A stretch of DNA of 64,000 nucleotides from Hymenobacter tibetensis (GCF_022827545.1 NZ_CP094669.1:1206001-1270000); one strand, 5' to 3'; counted from the first letter of the stretch, positions 9,059 to 18,733 are shown. Made by a program: numbers and translations. The notes: generated by a model from the letters alone, not told the origin.

Positions 9059-10519
9059 CTACTTGCTGACTTCTGTGGTAGCCGTAGTGGGGTTCGTGGC
9101 TGCGGCATCGGTGCGAAACGGGCGTACGGGGAGGCCGCTCTTGGAAAATAGGTTTGGCTTGGCTACCTCATCCCAGCCAAAGCGCACTGCCACTGGCTGC
9201 GCCACACCAGTGGCTGACACTAGTACCCGCTTGCCTTTGATGCGGGCTTGGCCTGGGTGAAACACGCCGTCGGGCCCCGCTAGTTGGAAATCCGTGAGTG
9301 GCTGCTTGTTTTCACTTACAAGGCTGCTGCGGAAGTTCTGAAACGAGAGAATAGCCTCGTTGCCCTTCACCGCCATGCTTTGGTACACGGGGCTAACAGG
9401 TACGTTGTGCTTTTTATAGGTGGCGGCCAACGCCAGCCACGCCAGCCGCCGCCCGATTTTCCACTTATAAGGTGGGTGTATATCGTCGAGTTTGGTCACG
9501 AGGTCGGTTGTGACAATCACACCGGTATAAGGAATTTGGAGGGCCGCTGTTTGCGCTTCGCGGAATCTGGGCAGCGTTTCGCGGTTGAGGGGCACCTTGG
9601 TGTCCTTGGACTCCGAGTACTTGAAGGGCGCCAGCTGCACGTAATAGAAGGGCAGGGCCGAATCTTGCCAGGCCGCACGCCAGCTTTCGATTAGCGTCTT
9701 CATTTTGTGGGTGTAGGTGCTAGTTTCGGCCAGAAAGCAGTTGCTTTCGCCCTGGTACCACAAAAAGCCGCGCACCGCAAACGGCACTAAGGGCCGTATC
9801 ATGGGCTCGTAGAACTTGCCAGGGTCACCGTCCACCTTTTGGGTGGCGTAGTACGAATCCTGCTGGAAGGCCGCTTCCGCAATCCAGGGCTCGATGCGGC
9901 TGCCCGGTACGGCCGAGGAAATAACGCCAATTGGCACGTTCAAGCGCTGGTTCAGCTCCTTAGCGAAGAAATAAGCCGGCGCCGAAAACGACCGGAGCGC
10001 CGAATCTTGCGCGACACTCCAGCCGCGGTGCAACGAGTCGGGCTTCACTAGCTCCTTGCGGTTCACCAGAAAAATGCGAATCAGGGGGTTGTGAGCGCGC
10101 TCCAGCTCCGTCAGCGGACTAGCATCCTCGGTGGCCGGAATCGTCGCCTTGCTGTTCTTGCGCATGGTGTACTCCATGTTAGACTGTCCCGAAGCCAGCC
10201 ATACCTCGCCCACCAGCACATTGCGCAGCCGAATAGTATTGCGGCCGGTAATTACCAGCTCCGCGGGGGTACTGGAAGTCGCCAGAGGTTGCAACAGCAC
10301 CTGCCAACGTCCGGCTGCATCGGCCACGGTACTTACCTGTTGGCCGGCAAACTGCACCGCAACAGTTTCGCCGGGCGCGGCCTGGCCCCAAATCGGGAGG
10401 GGCTTGTTGCGTTGCAGTACCATATTGTGGGCCAGCACCCGCGGCAAGACCACGTTGGCCTGCGCTGGCGTAACCCAACTAAGCACCAACAGCAACACCC
10501 CAAGTACTTGGTTTTTCAT
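9059..10519 (-). CDS. Sialate O-acetylesterase-type SGNH hydrolase (probable pectin acetylesterase)
   Basis: From the ATG at 10519 the protein has 486 residues and a signal peptide (about 1-21). An upstream in-frame start at 10540 would overlap the previous gene and lengthens the signal without purpose. Visible motifs are SGQSNMEY (nucleophile Ser113), FLWYQGESN and DDIHP (Asp and His of the catalytic set), all typical of the sialate O-acetylesterase/SGNH family. Mature ends carry beta-sandwich segments on both sides of the catalytic domain. Only 2 nt separate it from the upstream DUF6298 gene, which suggests translational coupling. In this setting it most likely removes acetyl groups from pectin, which is inference. 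Confidence 0.85.
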   Translation of the reverse strand: MKNQVLGVLLLVLSWVTPAQANVVLPRVLAHNMVLQRNKPLPIWGQAAPGETVAVQFAGQQVSTVADAAGRWQVLLQPLATSSTPAELVITGRNTIRLRNVLVGEVWLASGQSNMEYTMRKNSKATIPATEDASPLTELERAHNPLIRIFLVNRKELVKPDSLHRGWSVAQDSALRSFSAPAYFFAKELNQRLNVPIGVISSAVPGSRIEPWIAEAAFQQDSYYATQKVDGDPGKFYEPMIRPLVPFAVRGFLWYQGESNCFLAETSTYTHKMKTLIESWRAAWQDSALPFYYVQLAPFKYSESKDTKVPLNRETLPRFREAQTAALQIPYTGVIVTTDLVTKLDDIHPPYKWKIGRRLAWLALAATYKKHNVPVSPVYQSMAVKGNEAILSFQNFRSSLVSENKQPLTDFQLAGPDGVFHPGQARIKGKRVLVSATGVAQPVAVRFGWDEVAKPNLFSKSGLPVRPFRTDAAATNPTTATTEVSK

Positions 10520-10521
10520 AA

Positions 10522-13500
10522 CTATTTCTTCTGGAGCCACACCACTTCGGCGCCGACGGGTTGCTTGGTTAGGGTAATGCGCTGACCGCCTTTCACGGTT
10601 TCAGAGGCACTAGAAAGCTTACCCGTTTTTGGGTCGATGTGTCGGACCACGAACGTGCCTTTCAAAGTGGACAAATCGAGCTCGACCGGCGCTGCACTTT
10701 CGCGGTACACCAAAAAGCCGGTTTTATTGTCGCTCATCAGCCACTGGCCGGTCGGCTGGCCGCTTAGCTCCACGGGTGCCATGCCGGCTACGGCCGCCGC
10801 AAAGCGCGCATTCGAAACTTGCGGCACCGAGGCCAACGACCCGCCCGCAAGCAGCACCGCCCACCCGAATGCATCATAGCTGTCGGCGGAGTAGAGCACG
10901 GCTTTGTCGGGGAATTGCTTGCGGTATTCGCGCACGGCCCGGTACACTTGCTCGAACGAGCTGCGCTTGGGCTTAAGCAACCGGGCGTGCTGACGCGGCG
11001 CCAAATTCTGCCCGCCTGCTGGCGCGTAAGGGGTGCCGTCGGCCTGGTAGTGCCAGTAGTTGATGTCGATGACGTCTACCACGGCGGCCCGGGCAGGGTC
11101 GGCTAGAATGGCGTCTTGCACGTCTTTGGTGGTACTCAGGGCAATAGTGGCCGCTTGGCCGGTTTCCGTTTCCCACTCTTTGATGGTATCCAGCCAGAAC
11201 TGCACGAACGCCAGCGGCCCCGTAAACTCAGCCCCAATCAAGTGAATCACGCCGGACTTGCCCACGAAGTTGTTGAGGCACTGCCGAATGTAGGCCCGGT
11301 GCAAGGGTCGCCGCGTGGCATCCGTCACGTCGTAAAATTGCTCGGCCATGAAGATGCGCTTGTCGCCAGCGTAGGGCGCGGGTTCGGAGAAGCCGGTGTT
11401 GTTGATGTTGTTGACGGGCCGCCACGGAAAGTCGGCGTAGTGGGCACCGGCTTCGATGATGTTGTGCTGGAAATAGTGCTGATTGAGCAGTACGAGGCCT
11501 TTTTGGTCGGCTAGGTCGGCAAACTCGGCCAGGCGGCTCCAGTACCAGCGGTTGTACTTGGTAAGGTCGTAGCGGCTGAGGCCGTCCCAGGCGGTACCGG
11601 TGCCGCTACGGGCGAAAGGCAACTCGTAGAAGGGTGGCCATACCTCGCCGTCCATGCGCTTCACCCGTTCGTGGTCGTCGCGGCGGCGCTCGTACCACAG
11701 GCCATAGTTGTGCGCCAAAGCCACCACGTTGGCGGCCCGCATGGAATCCGTCAGTTCGGGTAGGTCGTCGGTGAGGCCGCGGCCCGTCATGCCCGGCACG
11801 AAGCGGGTGACGTGCGGTTTGGGGTTGCGCAGCCCGTAGGGCCGGGCGCTGCCGTTCCACCACGGCACTTCCTGCCGCCGACCCGTCAGGAGGGCGTTGC
11901 CGCGCACTAGCACCCCGCGCTCCACGTGCAGCGGCGCCGCATACGCAGGCTTGCCTACCGGCTTCACCTTCAGCTTGTCGATGGTAGGAGCCGTGGTTTG
12001 AGTGGGGATGGGCTGGCGGCTTGGGGCGGCCTGAATGAAGGCCAGCACGGTAGGGGCAGCCTCCGTCGATAGTTTGGTTAGCTCCTGCGCCACGGCCACG
12101 GGTGGGCTGCTGGAGGCTTCGGTGGATATTGGCAGCAGCATAGCACGGCTGGCTACGGTGACCCCGAGGCGGTCTTGCAGCTGCGCGTAGTACAGGCTGC
12201 GGGGTTTGATGTGCTCGTTTGATTGCTCCCAATGCCCGTTGCCGGCAAACTGCGCCCAGGTGCCAAAGGCCCAATTTTGCGCCGTGGGCGGCTGGTAGCA
12301 ATCCACGCGGGCGGCGGTGCACTGCCAAAACACGCTGTTGGCGGCGGCCCAACCCGCTCCCTGTCCGTCTTGCTCCCGGTTGCCGAAGCGCAGCGCCTGG
12401 CCGTATTCCTTCACAATATCAAACAGAGTGCCCGCGGCCCAACTGTCGATGCTGCCACTGAAACTGTAGGCATCCTCGGCCTCGCACTGCACAAAGGCAT
12501 TGGGGCCGGCCGCGCAGTAGCCCACCGCAAAATCGTGGTAGCCAGATTGGGCGTACAGCCGCTGAAACAGCGTTTGCTGGCCCTTGGTCATAAACGTATT
12601 GCGCCGCTCGCCCCCAATTTCCGACACGGGTTCGGTGGAAATGCAGTCTTCTACGGTAAGGCGGCGGACGGTTTCGTGGGCTAGCACCGCCGAGCCGGCA
12701 AAACGCCGAAATGCTACCTGCCGCACCCACGCATCCTGTACGTTGTCCAGCACCATGGCCATCCAGCGGTGGTCTTCGTCTTTCGGGTTGCTGGCATCCA
12801 CCGCGGATTCCAAGCGTAAATTTTCGACGCCCACCTGCGTGAGTAGCCCCGGCCAGGTAGCCCGGGCCACCGTGCCACCGCCGTAGGTTTTGTCGAGGGC
12901 CGTGGTGATGGGCGCATCCAGCGTGAGGCTGGCGGCCTCAATGGCTACCACCTGCCGGTCCCAGAACAAGTCGCGCTGGCCGGGTTTCCAGCCCAGCGCC
13001 GACTCGCCGCCCCCGAAGGATTGGGTGCCGAGCTGCTCGATCCAGGCCGCCGTGGAAGGCCGCTGCACCCGCACCCGGTCGCCCACTTTGAAAGCGCCAG
13101 GAGTAACTACCCGCATCGTGCGAGCATTGACGGGCACGTACGCATCGGTAATGGCCTGAGCGGCTTCTAGCTTCCGGTCGTTGCGGCCAGCTATCGTTAT
13201 CAGGTTGTCGCGCGAGTAGCCGGTGCCGACCACGGTGGTACCTTCTTCGCCTATGCCGCTGCCTCGCAACACCACGCCCGACGCCCGAATCAGCAACCGG
13301 CCTGCTACCTCGTGCTTGCCTTTACCCAGCAATACCGCCCCCCGAAAGCCGTCCTTGCCCAGCGGCAGCCCCGATACGTAGTCCAGCGCTGCTTGAATCC
13401 GGCCCGTGGCATCTCCCGCTTGCACCGGCACTACCACCCGGATAACCACCATCGGAATGCCTTGCTCGCCGGCTCGGTAACCACAGTAGGAAAAGTCGGG

Positions 13501-13671
13501 CACTCGGTTGCCCAAGGAGTCCGGCGCGTACGCTAGCTTGCCGTCTTTGTCGGTTGCAATAGGGGGTGGGGGCACCGGCTTTTTAGGCGGTTTGCCGCCT
13601 TGCGCCAATGCCGGAGCAGCGCTGGTAGCTAACAGAAAGAGTAGAGCAGAGAGGAAGCGTGGTAGGGGCAC
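10522..13671 (-). CDS. Parallel beta-helix protein with C-terminal DUF6298-like domain
   Basis: There is no good ATG. Starts considered are TTG 13737, TTG 13680 and GTG 13671; the last two place a compact signal peptide (PLPRFLSALLFL, cleavage near ALAQ) directly at the N terminus, so I use GTG 13671 (1049 residues). Residues of about 60-470 form a pectin-lyase-like right-handed beta-helix, with repeated turns such as VVLRGSGIGEEGTTVVG and VENLRLESAVDASN. After a Pro/Thr/Ala linker (about 510-560), a second half of about 480 residues starts VERGVLVRGNALLTGRR and looks like a TIM-barrel hydrolase region (INNTGFSEPAPYAG, DVIDINYWHYQADG). The final segment is beta-rich. I match it to DUF6298 proteins seen in pectin loci from memory. 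Catalysis is unproven. It is flanked by PL1 and the esterase in one operon. Confidence 0.7.
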   Translation of the reverse strand: MPLPRFLSALLFLLATSAAPALAQGGKPPKKPVPPPPIATDKDGKLAYAPDSLGNRVPDFSYCGYRAGEQGIPMVVIRVVVPVQAGDATGRIQAALDYVSGLPLGKDGFRGAVLLGKGKHEVAGRLLIRASGVVLRGSGIGEEGTTVVGTGYSRDNLITIAGRNDRKLEAAQAITDAYVPVNARTMRVVTPGAFKVGDRVRVQRPSTAAWIEQLGTQSFGGGESALGWKPGQRDLFWDRQVVAIEAASLTLDAPITTALDKTYGGGTVARATWPGLLTQVGVENLRLESAVDASNPKDEDHRWMAMVLDNVQDAWVRQVAFRRFAGSAVLAHETVRRLTVEDCISTEPVSEIGGERRNTFMTKGQQTLFQRLYAQSGYHDFAVGYCAAGPNAFVQCEAEDAYSFSGSIDSWAAGTLFDIVKEYGQALRFGNREQDGQGAGWAAANSVFWQCTAARVDCYQPPTAQNWAFGTWAQFAGNGHWEQSNEHIKPRSLYYAQLQDRLGVTVASRAMLLPISTEASSSPPVAVAQELTKLSTEAAPTVLAFIQAAPSRQPIPTQTTAPTIDKLKVKPVGKPAYAAPLHVERGVLVRGNALLTGRRQEVPWWNGSARPYGLRNPKPHVTRFVPGMTGRGLTDDLPELTDSMRAANVVALAHNYGLWYERRRDDHERVKRMDGEVWPPFYELPFARSGTGTAWDGLSRYDLTKYNRWYWSRLAEFADLADQKGLVLLNQHYFQHNIIEAGAHYADFPWRPVNNINNTGFSEPAPYAGDKRIFMAEQFYDVTDATRRPLHRAYIRQCLNNFVGKSGVIHLIGAEFTGPLAFVQFWLDTIKEWETETGQAATIALSTTKDVQDAILADPARAAVVDVIDINYWHYQADGTPYAPAGGQNLAPRQHARLLKPKRSSFEQVYRAVREYRKQFPDKAVLYSADSYDAFGWAVLLAGGSLASVPQVSNARFAAAVAGMAPVELSGQPTGQWLMSDNKTGFLVYRESAAPVELDLSTLKGTFVVRHIDPKTGKLSSASETVKGGQRITLTKQPVGAEVVWLQKK

Positions 13672-13753
13672 AGTGCGCAACGGGGTGGCGTTGGAAGAAA
13701 TGCAAATGAATGGCAACGCTGAAACCAGAATTGTCAAAAGAAGCTAGAACGCT

Positions 13754-13779
13754 AGCTCCCTTCTCATCTGAGGGGAGCT
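13754..13779. terminator. Short hairpin between PL1 and the DUF6298 gene
   Basis: AGCTCCC (13754-13760) pairs perfectly with GGGAGCT (13773-13779) around a 12-nt loop. It lies in the 150-nt gap inside a same-strand operon. It could attenuate or protect mRNA; it lacks a convincing T-run. Confidence 0.35.
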
Positions 13780-13821
13780 GGTTCTTTGGCTTCTAAGCAT
13801 AAAACTAGCTAATAGGCTGCG

Positions 13822-15459
13822 CTACGACGGTTTTACTTCTTTCACGGGCACCACGCTGTTCAGGTACACTTCGATGTTGGTGTAGCCGTCTTTGCCGCGC
13901 ACCTGGCTGGCGTCGTTGGCGTCGTTGGGGTTCAGCTTGTTTTTCTTTTCGTACGCGTCGGGCATACCGTCCTTGTCGGTGTCTTGGTAGGGCTGGCCGG
14001 CGTAGGTGGGGTAGCCGCCCACTTGGTTGATGTCGGTGATGATGCCTTGCTTGTAGGAATCGATGGGGAGGCGGCGGTGCTTGAACTGCGTTTCGGGCAG
14101 TTGCACGCCTTCCTTGTACTCGATTTTGCCGGTGCGCACCTGTTTCACGATGCGCGTATCCACCGGGTCGCGCTTGGGTAGGGTGGCGCCGGCGTTTTCC
14201 AGCACATACTGGTAGGCCTTTTCGGTGGGCATGATGGTGATATCGGGCATGGGCAGGGGCGAGTTCACGCGCATGTCGGCGGTGTACTTGCCCGCGTCGG
14301 CCAGTTCCTCCACCTGCACGCCGCCATTCCAGTTGTCTTTGGTTACTTTCTCGTTGCCTTCCATGATGTTGCCGTTCACGTAGGCGCGGCCGTACACCTG
14401 GTACTTCAGCTTGCTGCGGCCCGATTCAGGCTTCAAAATCCGGTGGCCGACCGGCGAATCTTTCGGCGTGAGCGGACCGGGCTTGTAGTAGTTGTTGATG
14501 ATGTTGTACATGGCCCGGTAGTCGCCGCCGTCGGTGGAGCGGTGCACCCAGTTGAACATCACGTTGTTGGCGAAGTTGAAAATGCCGTTCCAGCCAATAG
14601 ACGGGTTACGGCCGGCGTTGTCGGCCCACAGGTTGCGCATGAACGTGCAGTTCTCGCCCCCGAGCGTGCTGCCAAACGCGTGGTTCCAAGTGTCCAGCGA
14701 CTCCGAGAAGATAGAGTTCTGAATGGTGATGTTGACCGTGCCGAGCTTCTGCTCCGGGATGCCGGTGCTGTCGTTGTACATGTGCCGGTACATCGACATG
14801 TTCTCGTCCAAGCCCCAGCTGGCCGATACGTGGTCTATCATGATGTTGCCCACCGGGTTGCCCCCAATGGCATCGTCGCGGCGGCCCACGTTGGTTTCGC
14901 CGCGGCGGAAGCGCATGTACCGGATAATCACGTCGTGGGTGTTCAGCCACACCGATTCGCCGGCCACGCAGATACCGTCGCCGGGCGCAGTCTGGCCCGC
15001 AATGGTGATGTAAGGCGCGCGAATGATGAGCGGGCTTTTCAAACGAATAATGCCGGCCACGTTGAACACCACAATGCGCGCGCCGCCTTGCTCACAGGCT
15101 TCGCGCAGTGTACCAGGGCCGCTGTCGGCCAGGCTAGTCACCACGTACACCTTGCCGCCGCGCCCCCCGAAGGCGTGCGCCCCACCACCTTCCGCTCCCG
15201 GAAACGCCGGCAGCGGCGACTGGGGCAAATCAATTGGGCGGGCGGCCCAGGGAATGTAGGGCTTGCCGTTTTGGGCGTCGCGCTGGATGATGGGGTAGGC
15301 CTTGGCCCAGGCAAGGTCCGATTGCCGCTGGGCCTCTTTCATCATGTCGTTGGTAGCTTTCTGCACATCAGCCGGAATCTGCGGATACTGCGCCAGAGCG
15401 GCCTGTTGCGTGGCGAGGAAGACTGCCAAACCGAGAAGAGGACGAGCGAATTTTTTCAT
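13822..15459 (-). CDS. Pectate lyase, polysaccharide lyase family 1 (copy 1)
   Basis: The ATG at 15459 gives 545 residues with a signal peptide (about 1-23). An earlier start at 15495 only adds residues before the signal. The PL1 signature is clear: FPGAEGGGAHAFGG (from 86), TSLADSGPGTLREA, ITIAGQTAPGDGI, HDVIIRYMRFRRG and IDHVSASWGLDEN (208-220), which carries calcium-site acids. It should cleave de-esterified homogalacturonan by beta-elimination in the periplasm or at the surface. The C-terminal end (about 490-535) holds DTDKDGMPDAYEKK and KDGYTN, thrombospondin type 3-like calcium repeats. It is closely similar throughout to the PL1 at 39377-41032. It is the first gene of the leftward operon running to 8051. 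Confidence 0.95.
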   Translation of the reverse strand: MKKFARPLLGLAVFLATQQAALAQYPQIPADVQKATNDMMKEAQRQSDLAWAKAYPIIQRDAQNGKPYIPWAARPIDLPQSPLPAFPGAEGGGAHAFGGRGGKVYVVTSLADSGPGTLREACEQGGARIVVFNVAGIIRLKSPLIIRAPYITIAGQTAPGDGICVAGESVWLNTHDVIIRYMRFRRGETNVGRRDDAIGGNPVGNIMIDHVSASWGLDENMSMYRHMYNDSTGIPEQKLGTVNITIQNSIFSESLDTWNHAFGSTLGGENCTFMRNLWADNAGRNPSIGWNGIFNFANNVMFNWVHRSTDGGDYRAMYNIINNYYKPGPLTPKDSPVGHRILKPESGRSKLKYQVYGRAYVNGNIMEGNEKVTKDNWNGGVQVEELADAGKYTADMRVNSPLPMPDITIMPTEKAYQYVLENAGATLPKRDPVDTRIVKQVRTGKIEYKEGVQLPETQFKHRRLPIDSYKQGIITDINQVGGYPTYAGQPYQDTDKDGMPDAYEKKNKLNPNDANDASQVRGKDGYTNIEVYLNSVVPVKEVKPS

Positions 15460-15535
15460 GAGCTGGGTAGGAGTTAAACCGCAGCTAAGTAACAAGACAA
15501 AAAGAGCCGCTACCTATACCATTTTTTCGACCCTG

Positions 15536-15551
15536 TGTAGGATGTTATCAT
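15536..15551 (-). promoter_or_regulatory. Conserved upstream 16-mer, copy 2
   Basis: Minus strand ATGATAACATCCTACA, 76 nt before the PL1 start codon (15459). It matches 15 of 16 bases with copy 3 (32628-32643, plus strand) and 14 of 16 with copy 1. A TATAGG follows 17 nt downstream. Probably a shared promoter or operator element of the pectin regulon (inference). Confidence 0.5.
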
Positions 15552-15705
15552 TCGCTACGGGTGCGCCCGGTTCGAGTGGACTTCCAGCCGAAATACCCTA
15601 ATTGTGCGCGTTAGTTGCCGCTAGCAAGTGACGCCGCGCGTCGAGCAAGTTCCATAGTTTCAATCCTATAAGCGGCATTAGGCCACGTTTTAGCGCTCGA
15701 CTACA

Positions 15706-15721
15706 CTCCTTATGTAAGGAG
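15706..15721. terminator. Perfect 16-nt palindrome, hairpin or operator
   Basis: CTCCTTA-TG-TAAGGAG, followed on the plus strand by AGCTTTTTG. The same core CCTTATGTAAGG occurs in the loop of the terminator at 63778-63815. It may be a terminator remnant or an operator; sequence alone does not decide. Confidence 0.35.
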
Positions 15722-15878
15722 AGCTTTTTGCTAGGGGTTCGGCGCTCAGTTGGTGCAATTGTAGCGGGTGTGCCCATACAAACCAGGCCTGGTGGGGGCG
15801 TTGGTGTTGCTGAGGCGCCGTGGCAATATGCTATAAGAGGCGGAGAAGATGGTATAAAGCAAGCGGGGGTAGCCACTA

Positions 15879-15886
15879 TAACTTTG
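15879..15886 (+). promoter_or_regulatory. Bacteroidota -7 promoter box
   Basis: TAACTTTG matches the Bacteroidota sigma-factor -7 consensus TAnnTTTG exactly and sits 38 nt before the ATG at 15925. No clear -33 TTG is seen at the usual distance, so this is a candidate only. Confidence 0.45.
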
Positions 15887-15924
15887 ATGAGGTAGAATAT
15901 TGTCTTCACCCAAAAAAACCGCCG

Positions 15925-18705
15925 ATGCGTTGGAGTTTGTGGAAGTGCCTTGCATCTAGTTGGTTCCTGATTGGCTGCCTGCTGCTTTCCGCCCCCGGCG
16001 CGTCGGCCGCCCCCCCGAAGCCCACTGAAACGCGCCTTATCGTGCTGCCCAAAAAAGCCCACCCGCGTCTGCGCTACGGTGCCGAGCGGCTACTAGCAGC
16101 CCTGCAAGCGGCCGGCTATAAGGCCAGTATCACCGAGCAAGACAAAGTTAGTGGCAAGAGCAACCAGATTGTAGTAGGCCGCGCCACCGATGCGCTGCTG
16201 ACGCAGGCCGCTACCACCTACCACGCCACGCCCGGCGCGGCGTCCGGCAGAGAGGGCTTCACCATCACCTCAGCTGATAAAAACACCGTTCTGGTCAGCG
16301 GCACCGACAATTCCGGGGTGCTCTACGGCTGCCTGGAACTGGCCGAGCAGGTGAAAGCACAGGGCAAAATAGAAGAGAAGCTCAGCGTGAAAGAGCAACC
16401 CGAAATGGTGATGCGCGGCGCCTGCATCGGCATTCAAAAGCCGTATTACTTGCCCGGCCGTACCGTGTACGAGTACCCCTACACGCCCGAAGTGTTTCCG
16501 TGGCTCTACGATAAAGCGTTGTGGGTGAAGTACCTCGACATGCTGGCCGACAACCGCATGAACTCGCTCTACCTCTGGAACGGCCACCCGTTTGCCTCCC
16601 TGGTGCGCCTCAAAGACTATCCCTACGCGGTGGAAGTGGACGATGCCACCTTCAAGAAGAACGAGGAAATGTACCGTTTCCTGACCGAGGAAGCCGATAA
16701 GCGCGGTATTTGGGTGATTCAGATGTTCTACAACATCATTGTGTCCAAGCCCTTTGCCGAGCACCACAACATCAAAACCCAGGACCGCGCCCGGCCCATC
16801 GTGCCGCTCATTGCCGACTACACCCGCAAATCCATTGCCGCCTTCGTCGAGAAATACCCCAACGTGGGCCTGATGGTGGCGCTTGGCGAAGCCATGGAAG
16901 GCGTCGGGCAGGATGATGTGGACTGGTTCAACAAAACCATCATTCCGGGCGTGCTCGACGGCCTCAAAGCCTCCGGCCAAACCGAACTGCCGCCCATCGT
17001 GCTGCGCGCCCACGACACCGACGCGCCCCGCGTGATCAACGCCGCGCTGCCGCTCTACAAGAACCTTTATACCGAAGCGAAATTCAACGGCGAGGCCCTC
17101 ACCACCTACACCCCCCGCGGCTCCTGGGCCGAGTTGCACCGCACCCTGAGCGGCATGAATTCGGTGCACATCGAGAACGTGCACATCCTGGCCAACCTGG
17201 AGCCGTTTCGCTACGGCTCCGCCGATTTCATCCAGAAATCGGTGCAGGCCATGCACAGCATCTACGGTGCCAACGGTTTGCACCTCTACCCGCAGGCTTC
17301 GTATTGGGACTGGCCCTATACGGCCGACAAAGCCCCGGAGCGTCTGCTGCAAATCGACCGGGACTGGATGTGGTACAAGGCTTGGTCGCGCTACGCCTGG
17401 AAAGCCAACCGCCCCCGGCCGGCCGAGGTGAATTATTGGGGCCAGCAGCTAGGCGAGCAGTTCGGCACCACCGTTGAAGCCGGCAAGCAAGTGCTGGAAG
17501 CCTACGAGCAAGCCGGTGAAATCGAGCCGAAACTGCTGCGCCGCTACGGTATCACCGACGGCAACCGCCAGACCCTGACGCTAGGCATGCTCATGGGCCA
17601 GCTCATCAACCCCAAGCGCTACGGCCTGTTTACGCTGCTCTACGAGTCGGAAGCGCCGGAGGGCGAGATGATTATCGAGTACGCTGAGAAAGAAGCCAAA
17701 GGACAGAAGCACATCGGTGAAACCCCGCCCCAAGTGGCCGACGAAGTGCAGGCGCACGGCAAAGCCGCCGTGGCCGCCATTGAGCGCGCCGCCCCGTCCG
17801 TTACCAAAAACCAGGCGGAGTTTGCGCGCATCAAAAACGACATGTACTGCCAGGCCGTACTGGCTGATTTCTACGCCGAAAAAGTGCGCGCCGCCTTGCA
17901 AGTGCTGCGCTACAAGTACAGCAAGAATGTAACCGACCTGGAAGCTGCCGTGCCCGCGCTGGAAGGCAGCGTGCAGCACTGGCAGAAAATGGTAGACCTC
18001 ACCAAGAATACCTACCTCTACGCCAACAGCATGCAAACTGCGCAGCGCAAAATTCCGATGCGCGGCGTGGATGCCACCTACATCACGTGGGCGGAGATGC
18101 TGCCCGTGTATCAGCGGGAGCTAACTAACCTGCGCCACAGCATCGACTCGCTGAAAGCCGTGAAGGCGCTGCCCGCCTCGCAGAAGTTGGTGGTGCTGCG
18201 CAACGCCCCCGTCACGCTGCTTACCAAAGCCGGTACCTATTCCGTAGCGGCGGGGCAGCCGGTTTTCGCGGACACTACAACTCAGATTACGGCCCTCGCA
18301 CCGGAGTTAGCCGGCTTAAAAGGCGTGCGCCTGAATGCCGCTCAGCAGCGCAAAAACGGCACGGAACTGCGCTTCACGACCACCAAGCCGGTGCAAGTGC
18401 TGGTAGGCTATTTCAATAAGAAAAGTTCGCGCTACCTGCCCGCGCCGCAGCTTGAAATTGACGCCAGCGCCAACGACTACGGCCAAGCCGACGTCAAGAT
18501 TGCCAACGGGCTGGTAGTAGCGGGTCAGCCGGCCGTGAATGTGCATGCTTATACGTTCAAAGCCGGTACGCACACCCTCAACCTGAGCCGCGGCGCCTGC
18601 CTGATTCTCGGCTTTGCGGATGCCAGCCAGCCGCTGCGTACCTACAACGCCGGCCTTGGCGGCGGGGGCGAGCAGGCCAAGGAAATAGACTGGTTATTTG
18701 AATAA
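15925..18705 (+). CDS. Secreted glycosidase-like protein with GH20/GH67-type N-terminal fold
   Basis: The ATG at 15925 (926 residues) begins a good signal peptide (about 1-28, ending ASA). A start at 15820 would add 35 residues before it. An N-terminal alpha/beta domain (about 35-160) has NTVLVSGTDNSGVLYGCLEL, typical of the accessory domain of GH20, GH67 and GH115 exo-glycosidases. A TIM-barrel-like core follows (about 180-520): NRMNSLYLWNGHPFASL, KRGIWVIQMFYNIIVS, VGLMVALGEAMEG, HLYPQASYWDWPY. A helical region and a C-terminal beta-sandwich complete it. A uronic-acid-processing exo-enzyme is plausible beside GH28 and PL1, but I cannot name the family or the catalytic residues. Distantly, GH115 or GH67-like is an alternative. 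It is first in the rightward run, preceded by a TAnnTTTG box. Confidence 0.6.
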   Translation: MRWSLWKCLASSWFLIGCLLLSAPGASAAPPKPTETRLIVLPKKAHPRLRYGAERLLAALQAAGYKASITEQDKVSGKSNQIVVGRATDALLTQAATTYHATPGAASGREGFTITSADKNTVLVSGTDNSGVLYGCLELAEQVKAQGKIEEKLSVKEQPEMVMRGACIGIQKPYYLPGRTVYEYPYTPEVFPWLYDKALWVKYLDMLADNRMNSLYLWNGHPFASLVRLKDYPYAVEVDDATFKKNEEMYRFLTEEADKRGIWVIQMFYNIIVSKPFAEHHNIKTQDRARPIVPLIADYTRKSIAAFVEKYPNVGLMVALGEAMEGVGQDDVDWFNKTIIPGVLDGLKASGQTELPPIVLRAHDTDAPRVINAALPLYKNLYTEAKFNGEALTTYTPRGSWAELHRTLSGMNSVHIENVHILANLEPFRYGSADFIQKSVQAMHSIYGANGLHLYPQASYWDWPYTADKAPERLLQIDRDWMWYKAWSRYAWKANRPRPAEVNYWGQQLGEQFGTTVEAGKQVLEAYEQAGEIEPKLLRRYGITDGNRQTLTLGMLMGQLINPKRYGLFTLLYESEAPEGEMIIEYAEKEAKGQKHIGETPPQVADEVQAHGKAAVAAIERAAPSVTKNQAEFARIKNDMYCQAVLADFYAEKVRAALQVLRYKYSKNVTDLEAAVPALEGSVQHWQKMVDLTKNTYLYANSMQTAQRKIPMRGVDATYITWAEMLPVYQRELTNLRHSIDSLKAVKALPASQKLVVLRNAPVTLLTKAGTYSVAAGQPVFADTTTQITALAPELAGLKGVRLNAAQQRKNGTELRFTTTKPVQVLVGYFNKKSSRYLPAPQLEIDASANDYGQADVKIANGLVVAGQPAVNVHAYTFKAGTHTLNLSRGACLILGFADASQPLRTYNAGLGGGGEQAKEIDWLFE

Positions 18706-18733
18706 GAGACGCCGAAAAGCCCTAACTCCCACC

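Larger units (their letters stand above)
15460..15924. other. Divergent intergenic region (465 nt)
   Basis: This lies between divergently transcribed PL1 (-) and the GH20/GH67-like gene (+) and must hold both promoters. Recognisable parts are the conserved 16-mer at 15536-15551, the perfect palindrome at 15706-15721 and the TAACTTTG box at 15879-15886. I see no convincing gene in it: the open frames are short and unlike known proteins. Confidence 0.7.

Noticed and set aside
15820..15924. Upstream start for the GH20/GH67-like gene
   Set aside because: It puts 35 charged residues before a good signal peptide, and a -7 box lies downstream of it.
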